Positions 1-6,768 of a DNA stretch of 64,000 nucleotides are shown in pieces. Positions within the stretch are counted from its first letter, which is position 1; every line of letters starts with the position of its first letter. The position numbers and the translations under genes are program-made. Origin of the DNA: Novosphingobium chloroacetimidivorans (GTDB lineage Bacteria; Pseudomonadota; Alphaproteobacteria; Sphingomonadales; Sphingomonadaceae). Under the pieces are notes generated by a model. The model worked only from the letters and a program-made list of their open reading frames with translations. It was not told where the DNA came from and did not search any database. The stretch is from the NCBI RefSeq assembly GCF_014204535.1, contig NZ_JACHLR010000013.1:1-64000 (forward strand). The letters are read 5' to 3'.

Positions 1-1
1 T

Positions 2-85
2 CGTATCGGCAAGCTGCTCGATCGCTTCCTGCCAGACGAATGCGCCAACTTCTTCCAAGCCGCAGGATATCAACGCTCATGCTGA
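2..85 (+). pseudogene. C-terminal tail of an IS630-family transposase, cut by the window edge
   Basis: The 27 codons before the TGA read as the conserved end of IS630-type transposases, a stretch like LLDRFLPDECANFF followed by AGY. Only this tail is visible because the window starts inside the gene, so I cannot tell whether the copy is intact. It ends 12 bp before the recombinase start, which suggests an insertion sequence placed directly upstream of that gene. It lies outside the prophage. Confidence 0.6.
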
Positions 86-97
86 AAATGCTCTAAT

Positions 98-2248
98 ATG
101 ACAGCAACAGCCATCTACGGTCGATATTCGACCGAGCTACAATCCGAGACCTCGCTGATCGACCAAGAGCGGTTCAATCGCCGCTTCATCAAACGAATGG
201 AGTGGCAAGGCCCGATCGTCGTCTACAGCGACCGCGCCATCTCCGGGGCCAGCCGCCTCAACCGCCCCGGCTTCCTCAAGATGCTCGACGACATGAAGGC
301 GGGCCGCATCAGCCGCATCGTTGTCGAGAACCTTTCGCGACTGACCCGCGATCTGGAGGACTCCAGCCATCTCATGAAGCAGGCCAAGTTTCGCGGCGTC
401 AAAATCTTCTGCGCGAACGAGAACGGCGCGGAACTGACAAAGATGAACGCCGCGATCAATGCCCTAATGGCCGAGCAGGCCCGCGAGCAGGGCGCGGAGA
501 TGATTCGGCGCGGGATGACCGGCGTTGTTCTCGCCGGGAAGTCGGCAGGCGGTCGATCCTATGGCTACCGCTCGCTCCCGCGTTTGGACAGCGATAAGGG
601 AAAAGGCGGCATGATCGAGATCGTGCCCCATGAAGCCGACATCGTGCGCGAGATTTTCATCCGCTATATCGCCGGGGAAAGCCCGAAGGCCATCGCTGCC
701 GATCTGAACCGGCGCGGCGTCCCGTCTCCCCGCGCTTCTCTCAAGGGCAAGAACGGGTTCAACACCGGCCTGTGGTCGGATTCCACGATCAACGGCAACC
801 GCGCACGCGGCACCGGCATCCTCCATAATGCGCTCTATGCCGGTCGTCGCAACTGGAACCGGGTGGGGATGCCGAAGAACCCGGACACCGCGCGCCGCGT
901 CAGCCGCGCCAATGACGCCAGCGACTGGATCAGTGTGAAGATTGACGACACGCTGCCGATCGTGTCTGACGAGGTGTTCGCGACGGCGCAGGCCCGCAAG
1001 GAGGACCGCAGCTTCAAGCAGACCAAGCGACAGGCGCAACGGCCCAAGCGGCTGTTCAGCGGCCTGCTGCGATGCGGCAGCTGCGGCCTGTCGGTGAACT
1101 CCGCTGGCTGGGACAAGAATGACCGCCTGCGGGTGAAGTGTAGCGGCAAGACCAGCCGGGGCGTCTGTGGCGATCCAGTCGGCTGCTACATTGAGGATAT
1201 CGAGAATGTCGTGATGAGCGCCCTGCGGAAGCATCTCGCCGCGCCGATGATGCGGCAGGCGTATATCGACGAGTATATGGCCGAACGGCACCGCTTCGCG
1301 TCGAGCGCGGGCAACGATCACGAGGCCATCGCGAAGCAACTCGCCGCCCTGACGGCGCAGATGGACCGGGCGCGCAAATGGGCGCGGGAAGGCATCACGG
1401 ACGAGGCCGACTTCGAGCGCGACTATCCGCCGTTGGTGGCCGAGCGCGCCGCGCTGGAGGCGAAGCTGTCCGCCACCGCCGCGCCTGCGGCAGCGCCGTC
1501 TTTTCATCCCGTCGCGGTCGCGCGCTTCACCAGCGCCCTCGACGGCCTGACCGATGTTCTGTGCGAGGATGGCTCCCAGCCGTCAGCGCAGATGATCCGG
1601 GCGGTGGTGGACCGGATCGTGGTGACTCCGCTCGCCGAGAAGCCGTCGAACCCGTTTGAGCGCCGACAAATCTCGGTCGAAATCTTGGGAGGTCTGGACG
1701 CTCTATTGAGCCGAAAGGCGGGACGGTCATCCACCACCACCCTCGTTGGGGAGGGTGGTGGTAGCGGAGGAGGGACTCGAACCCCCGACACGCGGATTAT
1801 GATTTCTAGGGTCGCGTTGAACTACAACGATATTCTTGTAAACCTACGCCGCAACAGCCCGCAGCTTTCCGTCACTTTCCGAGCGAGTGTAAACCGAAAT
1901 GAGCCCAGATCAGCGGGTAAGTTTGGTGGCCAGGGTGGCGTTGGCGGAGCGTTGCGTCTGCCCCGAGTGCCGGCGCCTCGATCGCGAGTTCCCGCGCGAG
2001 GGCTACCAGCTCGCCCTCTTCCCTTACAGGCCCGGGTTGCGCATGATGCAGCGATGATCGACATCGACCGTCTCCAAGCCATGACGAACGAGCAGCTTGC
2101 CAATGAACTCGACGCGATGTTCGAGCGGGCGGTTGCCAAGAAGCTGAAGGGCCCACGCGACATGGCAGACCTCGTCAGCCTCGTGCCGTTGCTGACGCTA
2201 CGCCTGCGCCAGAAGGACGACTACATCGCCATACCTCGGCTCGACTGA
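98..2248 (+). CDS. Large serine recombinase, reading frame extended into the prophage
   Basis: This is a large serine recombinase that would cut and rejoin DNA through a serine-phosphate bond. The resolvase domain occupies about residues 1-145, with the nucleophile in GRYSTE (Ser11). A recombinase domain follows, then a zinc ribbon (CGSCG, later two more Cys near 350-360) and a coiled coil near 380-460. Homologues usually stop near 550 residues. Here no stop occurs before the antisense tRNA-Met fragment, which is translated as GTRTPDTRIMI, and the frame then continues into phage DNA. The last 160 or so residues are therefore probably not native. In the uninterrupted host the frame would have ended at a TAA inside the tRNA gene. 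It may be left over from an older element at the same tRNA. Confidence 0.8.
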   Translation: MTATAIYGRYSTELQSETSLIDQERFNRRFIKRMEWQGPIVVYSDRAISGASRLNRPGFLKMLDDMKAGRISRIVVENLSRLTRDLEDSSHLMKQAKFRGVKIFCANENGAELTKMNAAINALMAEQAREQGAEMIRRGMTGVVLAGKSAGGRSYGYRSLPRLDSDKGKGGMIEIVPHEADIVREIFIRYIAGESPKAIAADLNRRGVPSPRASLKGKNGFNTGLWSDSTINGNRARGTGILHNALYAGRRNWNRVGMPKNPDTARRVSRANDASDWISVKIDDTLPIVSDEVFATAQARKEDRSFKQTKRQAQRPKRLFSGLLRCGSCGLSVNSAGWDKNDRLRVKCSGKTSRGVCGDPVGCYIEDIENVVMSALRKHLAAPMMRQAYIDEYMAERHRFASSAGNDHEAIAKQLAALTAQMDRARKWAREGITDEADFERDYPPLVAERAALEAKLSATAAPAAAPSFHPVAVARFTSALDGLTDVLCEDGSQPSAQMIRAVVDRIVVTPLAEKPSNPFERRQISVEILGGLDALLSRKAGRSSTTTLVGEGGGSGGGTRTPDTRIMISRVALNYNDILVNLRRNSPQLSVTFRASVNRNEPRSAGKFGGQGGVGGALRLPRVPAPRSRVPARGLPARPLPLQARVAHDAAMIDIDRLQAMTNEQLANELDAMFERAVAKKLKGPRDMADLVSLVPLLTLRLRQKDDYIAIPRLD
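1733..1762 (-). terminator. Hairpin that once followed the host tRNA-Met gene
   Basis: Bases 1733-1744 and 1751-1762 form a perfect 12-bp stem with a 6-base loop. In the minus-strand direction it directly follows the CCA end of the displaced tRNA fragment, the expected place for the original tRNA terminator. There is no T-run after it. It also lies inside the recombinase reading frame. Confidence 0.4.
1759..1804. repeat. attL: 46-bp direct repeat, 3' end of tRNA-Met
   Basis: The 46 bases are identical to 61477-61522 and the match stops at both ends. They correspond to the 3' part of the tRNA-Met gene, from the anticodon loop to CCA. This is what integration by a tyrosine recombinase into a tRNA gene leaves behind. 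This copy is only a fragment and cannot encode a tRNA. Confidence 0.92.
1837..1895 (+). other. Candidate integrase arm sites beside attL
   Basis: The octamer TGTAAACC occurs at 1837-1844 and 1888-1895, both in the same orientation, within 95 bp of attL. The same octamer or a 7-base match occurs at 61401-61408 (inverted) and 61415-61421 beside attR. Short repeats flanking the core on both sides are typical of arm-type binding sites of lambda-family integrases. Confidence 0.4.
1899..2057 (+). CDS. Small hypothetical phage protein with CxxC
   Basis: A 52-residue frame starts at ATG 1899, with a CPEC pair near residue 22 in an otherwise basic protein. It overlaps the next gene by the ATGA at 2054-2057, so the two are probably translated together. 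It lies in a different frame from the recombinase read-through. A single CxxC could hold half a zinc site or a disulfide. I do not recognise a family. Confidence 0.45.
   Translation: MSPDQRVSLVARVALAERCVCPECRRLDREFPREGYQLALFPYRPGLRMMQR
2054..2248 (+). CDS. Small hypothetical phage protein (64 aa)
   Basis: The ATG at 2054 opens a 64-residue protein rich in Leu, Asp and Lys that looks helical. It is in the same frame as the recombinase read-through, so a long-ORF caller would swallow it as a recombinase C-terminus. Its start overlaps the stop of the gene before it (ATGA), which supports a separate gene. The function is unknown. Confidence 0.55.
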   Translation: MIDIDRLQAMTNEQLANELDAMFERAVAKKLKGPRDMADLVSLVPLLTLRLRQKDDYIAIPRLD

Positions 2249-2249
2249 C

Positions 2250-2354
2250 GTGAAGCCAGCCGACCGATCACTGCTCGGCGCGATGCTCATGCTGGCCGCG
2301 GTCGCGGTCCTGGTCATCACAAGCGAGTGGTGGACCTCGCCGCCGCCGCTATAA
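2250..2354 (+). CDS. Tiny single-pass membrane protein
   Basis: A GTG start one base after the previous stop gives 34 residues: a short basic N-terminus, then a hydrophobic segment (about residues 9-24) and a proline-rich tail. This looks like an N-in single membrane helix. Its stop shares a base with the next possible ATG (TAATG at 2352-2356). The function is unknown, and its reality rests on the tight spacing and the clean helix. Confidence 0.45.
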   Translation: MKPADRSLLGAMLMLAAVAVLVITSEWWTSPPPL

Positions 2355-2380
2355 TGCGGACACGCATGAGGGGTTTGGAC

Positions 2381-2638
2381 ATGGCGATCGACTGGCAGAA
2401 GCTTCCGGAGCGCGGCTCGGCGCTTCCCTTCAACGGTGATCAGGTGCTGCTGGCGGTGCCGAACCGCTTGGCAAGCGGACGGACGGACCCGGACTTCCCG
2501 TACGAGCTTCACCTCGCGCGCTGGGACGATGACGAGGGCATGTGGGCGACCAACGAAACGGATGACGAGACCGACGGCATCCTGTGGCTGGCCGCTGCGG
2601 CGCCGACGTTCTGGGCTGAGATCGATCTGCCCTACTGA
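2381..2638 (+). CDS. Small acidic hypothetical protein, DUF551-like
   Basis: An 85-residue protein beginning DWQKLPERG. I chose ATG 2381 because GAGGGG lies eight bases upstream; a longer start at 2354 is also possible. The pattern of a WxxLPE opening followed by an ARWDDDEGMW block resembles DUF551-type phage proteins of unknown function. A similar DWKPMEDAPQDG block occurs at 54250-54678. Its end overlaps the converging gene at 2632-2841 by seven bases. Confidence 0.6.
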   Translation: MAIDWQKLPERGSALPFNGDQVLLAVPNRLASGRTDPDFPYELHLARWDDDEGMWATNETDDETDGILWLAAAAPTFWAEIDLPY

Positions 2639-2841
2639 TGCGCGGCGTGCTCGGCTGAGAGCACCTTCACCGTAGCGTTGGCGTACTCGCGCATGATGCG
2701 CTGCCAGTAGGGGCCAGCCTTCTCCCACGGCCGCCACTCGTTGGCGGGATCGGCAGTTTCCTGCGTCAGCCACATGGCCTCGGCGACTTCCTCGACCAGC
2801 GCCTCGATGTCGTTGGACGTGCAGATGCGGCAGCGGCTCAT
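2632..2841 (-). CDS. Hypothetical 69-aa protein, minus strand
   Basis: A short protein opening SRCRIC, with a helical, Trp-containing middle. It is coupled to the upstream minus-strand gene by an ATGA overlap at 2838-2841. The pair runs against the surrounding plus-strand genes. No family is recognised. The Cys-x-x-Cys pair at residues 4 and 7 is the only motif. Confidence 0.5.
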   Translation of the reverse strand: MSRCRICTSNDIEALVEEVAEAMWLTQETADPANEWRPWEKAGPYWQRIMREYANATVKVLSAEHAAHQ

Positions 2842-3083
2842 GACGACTTGACCTTGTCGCGGAAGATCGGCTCGGCCGGCGCAGGCGCTCGGACCTGGAG
2901 CTTGTCGAAGCGTACTAGGACGCTGTCGATCACGGCGCCGCGCGCCTGCTCAGCTTTCTCGCGGTTGGAGCTGGCCCAGTCGCGGATGACGCACTTGCCG
3001 ACCTGCTGAAGCCCGAACTTGATCTCGAAGCGCAGCTGATCGCGGGTGAGGACTTCGGGGAAGGGGGCGTCAGACTCAGGCAT
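2838..3083 (-). CDS. Hypothetical 81-aa protein, minus strand
   Basis: The first gene of a two-gene minus-strand unit, diverging from the HNH endonuclease gene. It opens with an acidic stretch and then a helical region (residues 15-60) rich in Lys, Glu and Gln. It overlaps the next gene by four bases. No motif is recognised. The 132 bp upstream of it would carry promoters for both directions. Confidence 0.5.
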   Translation of the reverse strand: MPESDAPFPEVLTRDQLRFEIKFGLQQVGKCVIRDWASSNREKAEQARGAVIDSVLVRFDKLQVRAPAPAEPIFRDKVKSS

Positions 3084-3156
3084 GCCGCCAGCATAACCCT
3101 GTGAGAACGATTGGGGAACAGGCTGTCGTTCAGGGCTACGCTGTGCTAGCTAGATC

Positions 3157-3198
3157 GGACCGGAAAGAGGCGGCTACCTCGATCCGGTCCTGACCAAC
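3157..3198 (+). ncRNA. Structured leader element, copy A
   Basis: Upstream of the HNH gene, GGACCGG (3157-3163) pairs with CCGGTCC (3184-3190) around a 20-base loop that holds its own 4-bp stem (GAGG/CCTC). TGACCAAC follows directly. Copy B at 3989-4030 has the same geometry, the same loop length and the same tail, with paired base changes in the stems. It ends 17 bases before the ATG and so includes no start signals. It may be a cis-acting RNA, or less likely a DNA operator. Confidence 0.45.
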
Positions 3199-3215
3199 AG
3201 CGAATAGGACTCGCC

Positions 3216-3821
3216 ATGGCTAACGCGCCCCTACCGACGCCTGAAGAACTGCGTCAACTCCTTGAGTATAATCCGGACACCGGCTCTCTAATCTGGCGAG
3301 AGCGCCCTCTCGCGTTGTTTGTCGCGCGGGGCGGCAAGCACCCACATCGCACCTGCGCCAAGTGGAACGCGCAGTTCGCAGGAAAGGAGGCCTTCATAGG
3401 TCTAGATGGCGGTGGATACAGGCAGGGAACGATTTTTCGGCGTTACTTCAAGGCCAATCGTGTTGCTTGGGCCATTCACCATGGGGTGTGGCCGACCCAC
3501 CAGATCGGTCATGCAGACGGCGATGCCAGCAACATCCGTATCAACAATCTCTCCGACGTCCCGCACGTGCAGGTCCAGCGTAACTGCCGCCTGAGCAAAG
3601 CTAACAGGAGCGGTGTGCCTGGCGTTTCATGGAACAAAGTGCACGGGAAATGGCAGGCCTTCATTGGCGAAAATGGCCGAACGAAGAGCCTGGGAGCGTT
3701 CGCCCGGCTTGAGGACGCAGCAGCGGCGCGAAAACAAGCAGAACGAGAACTCGGATATCACACGCGTCATGGCGAGCGCCGAGAGAAGACAAATAAGTTC
3801 GTGCCAGCAAAGGATCGCTGA
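3216..3821 (+). CDS. HNH endonuclease with AP2 DNA-binding domain
   Basis: A free-standing homing-type endonuclease that would nick or cut DNA. An HNH_3-like core lies at about residues 80-112, including AIHHGVWP, IGHADGD and SNIRINNL, which supplies the His, Asn and Asp residues expected. An AP2-type DNA-binding domain follows at about 131-185 (SGVPGVSWNK, KSLGAFA). The fold order HNH then AP2 is common in phage homing enzymes. It stands alone, with its own leader (3157-3198) and start signal AGGA upstream of ATG 3216. It has slightly lower GC than the structural genes, which fits an independently mobile gene. Confidence 0.85.
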   Translation: MANAPLPTPEELRQLLEYNPDTGSLIWRERPLALFVARGGKHPHRTCAKWNAQFAGKEAFIGLDGGGYRQGTIFRRYFKANRVAWAIHHGVWPTHQIGHADGDASNIRINNLSDVPHVQVQRNCRLSKANRSGVPGVSWNKVHGKWQAFIGENGRTKSLGAFARLEDAAAARKQAERELGYHTRHGERREKTNKFVPAKDR

Positions 3822-3988
3822 AACACATACTTCTAACTGTGGAAATTAGTAACAAGTGGGTGTCGGGTAGGTTTCGCGGTCCTTATGCGCTTACCTTTTT
3901 GAACCAGCCCAGGTAGGACCCGCGTTTTTCTCGCGCGATACTACGGATTACTGTTGCATGTAGCGTATCACGCGCTCACATGAGCAGC

Positions 3989-4030
3989 GGGCAGGAACGA
4001 CGCGCCAACGCCGAACCTGCCCTGACCAAC
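3989..4030 (+). ncRNA. Structured leader element, copy B
   Basis: GGGCAGG (3989-3995) pairs with CCTGCCC (4016-4022) around a 20-base loop that agrees with copy A at 13 of 20 positions, and TGACCAAC follows. The loop contains an inner stem. Compared with copy A, two outer pairs and one inner pair change on both sides at once. A strong AGGAGGA start signal follows for the gene at 4052. The rest of 3822-4051 has no gene that I can support. Confidence 0.45.
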
Positions 4031-4051
4031 CGAACCCACTAGGAGGATTCG

Positions 4052-4219
4052 ATGGCTGTGAGCCAATTGCCCGAACATAATTCATCGCTCAAGCTGCAAG
4101 GCGGCACGCTCTACTCCGAGGCCGCTTACTTCGATGGCGTGCCCGTCGCTCACATCGCCGCATGGGAAGAGCGGCAACGCCTGAAGCGCATCGCACGTCA
4201 GCATGGTGGTCGTCGATGA
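4052..4219 (+). CDS. Small first gene of the ligase/HD/RlaP cassette
   Basis: A 55-residue protein with a strong AGGAGGA start signal and a basic C-terminal end. It overlaps the ligase-like gene by ATGA at 4216-4219. The middle, SLKLQGGTLYSEAAYFDG, resembles small phage proteins of unknown role. As the leading cistron behind the structured leader it may also serve to pass ribosomes to the ligase gene. Confidence 0.6.
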   Translation: MAVSQLPEHNSSLKLQGGTLYSEAAYFDGVPVAHIAAWEERQRLKRIARQHGGRR

Positions 4220-4875
4220 CCCAGTTGTGCCAACTCGCCCGTGACTGGGATGGGTTCGTGCCAGAAGGCGGCGTCCTCGCAGAGCGCAAGTGGGATGGCT
4301 GGCGCTGCCTCTACTTCCGAGGCCTCGACGGCAAGCCCCGCCTCTGGTCACGCAACGGCATGCCACTCGAAGGCGCCGACCACATCTTGCACCGCCTCAT
4401 GCTCATAGAGGAGCAGGCTGGGGAAAACCTGTTCATAGACGGTGAAGTGGTGGTGGACGGTACGCTGGCAGCCACCAAGCAGTGGTTCGAGCGCGGTTAC
4501 CGCAAAGGCGGGGTAGATGGCACGCTCCACCTGTTCGATGTTATGGCTGAGGCGCAGTGGCGGGCAGGGGGTGCGGAAACGCCGCTGATAGAGCGCAAGG
4601 CATTGCTCGCGGGCTTGGTTGAGCAGATGCCCGCTGACACATGGGAATGGCGTGAGGGCAGCCACGGTGCTGACGAGGCGGGCTGCGTGCAGCTAGTCGC
4701 AGACACCTGGCTCTTCGACGACGCTCAGGTTCTGACCGAAGCTCAGCGGGTGTGGGCACAGGATGGTGAGGGATTAATGCTGAAGGATGCAGCAGCGCCG
4801 TATATCTGCTCTCGCACATCATCGTGGCTCAAGGTGAAGCAGGCGAACGCCGGCAAGTGGAAGGCAGCGGCATGA
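4216..4875 (+). CDS. Minimal ATP-dependent polynucleotide ligase (adenylation domain only)
   Basis: This 219-residue protein is an ATP-dependent nucleotidyltransferase of the DNA/RNA ligase superfamily. Motif I is ERKWDGWR with the AMP-accepting lysine at residue 25, motif III is FIDGEVV, IIIa LHLFDV, IV EGLMLK and V WLKVK. These motifs are closest to bacterial and phage ATP-dependent DNA ligases. There is no room for the C-terminal OB domain that most DNA ligases need, so the protein is only the catalytic core. The start at 4216 is set by the ATGA overlap. It is coupled to an HD hydrolase and an RlaP-type transferase, which suggests a repair role; RNA substrates are possible but not shown. 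Confidence 0.8.
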   Translation: MTQLCQLARDWDGFVPEGGVLAERKWDGWRCLYFRGLDGKPRLWSRNGMPLEGADHILHRLMLIEEQAGENLFIDGEVVVDGTLAATKQWFERGYRKGGVDGTLHLFDVMAEAQWRAGGAETPLIERKALLAGLVEQMPADTWEWREGSHGADEAGCVQLVADTWLFDDAQVLTEAQRVWAQDGEGLMLKDAAAPYICSRTSSWLKVKQANAGKWKAAA

Positions 4876-5414
4876 CGAAGGATGGATCGAATCTCGTGCA
4901 GCGAGCACTCGCCTTTGCCACCGAGGCTCACGGCAGCATCAACCACGTGCGCAAGTACACGGGCGAGCCGTACATCAACCACCCGATCGAGGTCATGGAG
5001 ATCGTGCGAACGGCTGCGCACCATACCGACGAGATGCTGGCCGCGGCGCTGCTGCACGACACGGTCGAGGATACTCCTGTGACGCAGGAGGACATCGAGC
5101 ACGAGTTCGGCCCCGCCGTGGGCAAGCTGGTGCTGGAACTGACAGACCAATGCCACAAGGGCAACCGGGCCACGCGCAAGGCGGCAGAAGCGGCACGCTT
5201 GGGCACAATCTCACCGGAGGGGCAGACGGTGAAGTTGGCGGACCTGATCAGCAACAGCCGGTCGATCGTCGCTCACGATCGCGGGTTTGCCTTCGTCTAC
5301 CTGCGTGAGAAGGTGCGGATCCTCGATGCGATGCGCGATGGCGATCCTGGCCTGTATGCCGAAGCGCGGCGCCTCGTGGCGGATGCCCAGACCAGCATCG
5401 GCTTCCGACCATGA
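4872..5414 (+). CDS. HD phosphohydrolase, SpoT/MESH1-like
   Basis: A 180-residue metal-dependent hydrolase resembling the (p)ppGpp hydrolase domain of SpoT and the stand-alone MESH1. The signature RKYTGEPYINHP supplies His37, ALLHDTVEDT supplies the HD pair (62-63), and KLADLISN supplies the last metal-binding Asp. No synthetase domain is present. The start overlaps the ligase stop by four bases, and its own end overlaps the next start by four bases, so three gene products are made together. It might remove alarmone, or process nucleotide ends in a repair pathway. The substrate cannot be told from the sequence. Confidence 0.85.
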   Translation: MTKDGSNLVQRALAFATEAHGSINHVRKYTGEPYINHPIEVMEIVRTAAHHTDEMLAAALLHDTVEDTPVTQEDIEHEFGPAVGKLVLELTDQCHKGNRATRKAAEAARLGTISPEGQTVKLADLISNSRSIVAHDRGFAFVYLREKVRILDAMRDGDPGLYAEARRLVADAQTSIGFRP

Positions 5415-6394
5415 AGCCGGTCGTCCAGCTCGTCAGGATCGCGCACGGGTCGCACCTCTACGGCACATCGACGCCATTATCCGACCAGGACTTCAAGGGC
5501 GTGCACCTGCCCAGCGGCGAGGGGATCGTCATGGGCCGCGCCGAGAACGTCATTAACACCGGGGTGACGTCAAAAGCCGCCGGCACGAACAAGAACGACG
5601 CGAGCGCAATCGACAGCGACAGCTACTCGCTCCAAAAGTTTTTCGACATGCTGATGAAGGGCGACACGGTTGCGACCGAGATCCTGTTCGCGCCGGTCGC
5701 CGACGCCGATCCGCGCTGGAGTGAGGTGCGGACAGTCGGCCGGCAGCTGTTGAATCGGCAATGCAAAGGGTTCGTGGGCTACTGCGTCCGCCAGGCCGCC
5801 AAGTACGGCATCAAGGGCTCGCGGATGAGCGCGGTCAAAGCGCTGATCGATGTGCTCCGCCTGCGGCAGTTGCAGTTGGGATCACCGGCCGCCAAGCTGC
5901 GCGAGATCGACTACATTCTGCAGGACTTCGCCGAGCGGCACGAGCATGCCGAGTGGGTGAACATTCCCAGCCCGAACGGCGCCGATCTCTGGCACATCCG
6001 CTGCTGCGATCGCGCTATGCCGATAACCTCGAGCATCGGCGAGGCAACCAAGGTCTACGAGAAGGTTTGGGAGAACTACGGTGAGCGGGCGCGGGCCGCG
6101 ATGTCGAACGAAGGTATCGACTGGAAGGCGATGAGCCATGCCGTGCGGGTGGCGCGTCAGGCGATCGAGTTGCTGAACACGGGCCAGATTACGTTCCCGC
6201 GCCCGGACGCGGCCGAACTGCGTGCGATCAAGCTGGGGCAGCGGCCTTATGCCGATGTGAGCCAATTGCTTGAGTCTCTCGTGGAGGAGGTGCACCTTGC
6301 GAGCGCGCAATCAGAGCTGCCAGAAAGCTCCGATCCAATTATCGCCGATAGCTTGGTGCGGCGCGAATATCGTGCGCAGGTCTGTGGAAGCTGA
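5411..6394 (+). CDS. RlaP-type nucleotidyltransferase (Pol-beta fold, PF10127-like)
   Basis: A 327-residue Pol-beta superfamily nucleotidyltransferase. The hallmark is GSHLYGTSTPLSDQDFKGV near the N-terminus, giving the GS motif and metal-binding Asp25 and Asp27. A helical C-terminal half (100-290) follows. PF10127 proteins were named RlaP because they are found with RNA ligases; this match is by motif, not by a search. Here it is coupled to a ligase-like gene and an HD hydrolase, which is that same association. It probably adds nucleotides to a nucleic acid or modifies a nucleotide. Confidence 0.8.
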   Translation: MKPVVQLVRIAHGSHLYGTSTPLSDQDFKGVHLPSGEGIVMGRAENVINTGVTSKAAGTNKNDASAIDSDSYSLQKFFDMLMKGDTVATEILFAPVADADPRWSEVRTVGRQLLNRQCKGFVGYCVRQAAKYGIKGSRMSAVKALIDVLRLRQLQLGSPAAKLREIDYILQDFAERHEHAEWVNIPSPNGADLWHIRCCDRAMPITSSIGEATKVYEKVWENYGERARAAMSNEGIDWKAMSHAVRVARQAIELLNTGQITFPRPDAAELRAIKLGQRPYADVSQLLESLVEEVHLASAQSELPESSDPIIADSLVRREYRAQVCGS

Positions 6395-6407
6395 CGATGG
6401 AGATTGC

Positions 6408-6689
6408 ATGAAGCCGCCACACGAAAACGCCGCGCGAGCCTTGTGCAAGCTGGACGGCCATCCGCAGAACATCACCATGAACGGCAAGCCTATGTGGCAG
6501 GACTACCTGCCTGAGGTGATCGCCGTGCTCACGGCAATCCGGACGCCTAGCCATGCGATGCTCGCTGCGGCCGACGCATTACCGTGCTCGGTCGACATGA
6601 CGGCTTGCTGGCAGACGATGATCGACACCGCGCTAGCCGAGACTGCTGGAACTGCTACGAACATCACCAGACCGGTGATCGCCACATAG
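6408..6689 (+). CDS. Hypothetical last gene of the cassette (93 aa)
   Basis: A small protein opening KPPHENAARALCKLDGHPQN, starting at ATG 6408 just after the RlaP gene. It contains several Cys and Met residues and a helical middle. No family is recognised. It is the last plus-strand gene before the converging minus-strand genes. Small Asn/His-rich proteins like this are common in phage accessory regions. Confidence 0.55.
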   Translation: MKPPHENAARALCKLDGHPQNITMNGKPMWQDYLPEVIAVLTAIRTPSHAMLAAADALPCSVDMTACWQTMIDTALAETAGTATNITRPVIAT

Positions 6690-6736
6690 GCGATAACGCG
6701 GGGACGGCAGCCGGTCCACTAGCCACCGCCCCCGCT

Positions 6737-6757
6737 CTCGGGCATGCGCCACCCGAG
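6737..6757. terminator. Weak hairpin between converging genes
   Basis: CTCGGG (6737-6742) can pair with CCCGAG (6752-6757) across a 9-base loop. It sits between the end of the plus-strand cassette (6689) and the end of the minus-strand late genes (6769), where a two-way terminator would be expected. The stem is short and there is no T-run. Confidence 0.25.
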
Positions 6758-6768
6758 CTTGGCAGGCC

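Noticed and set aside
464..1507. Long minus-strand ORF (347 aa) opposite the serine recombinase
   Set aside because: Arg/Ala/His-rich shadow in high-GC DNA, no start signal, no motif; the plus strand carries a clear recombinase.
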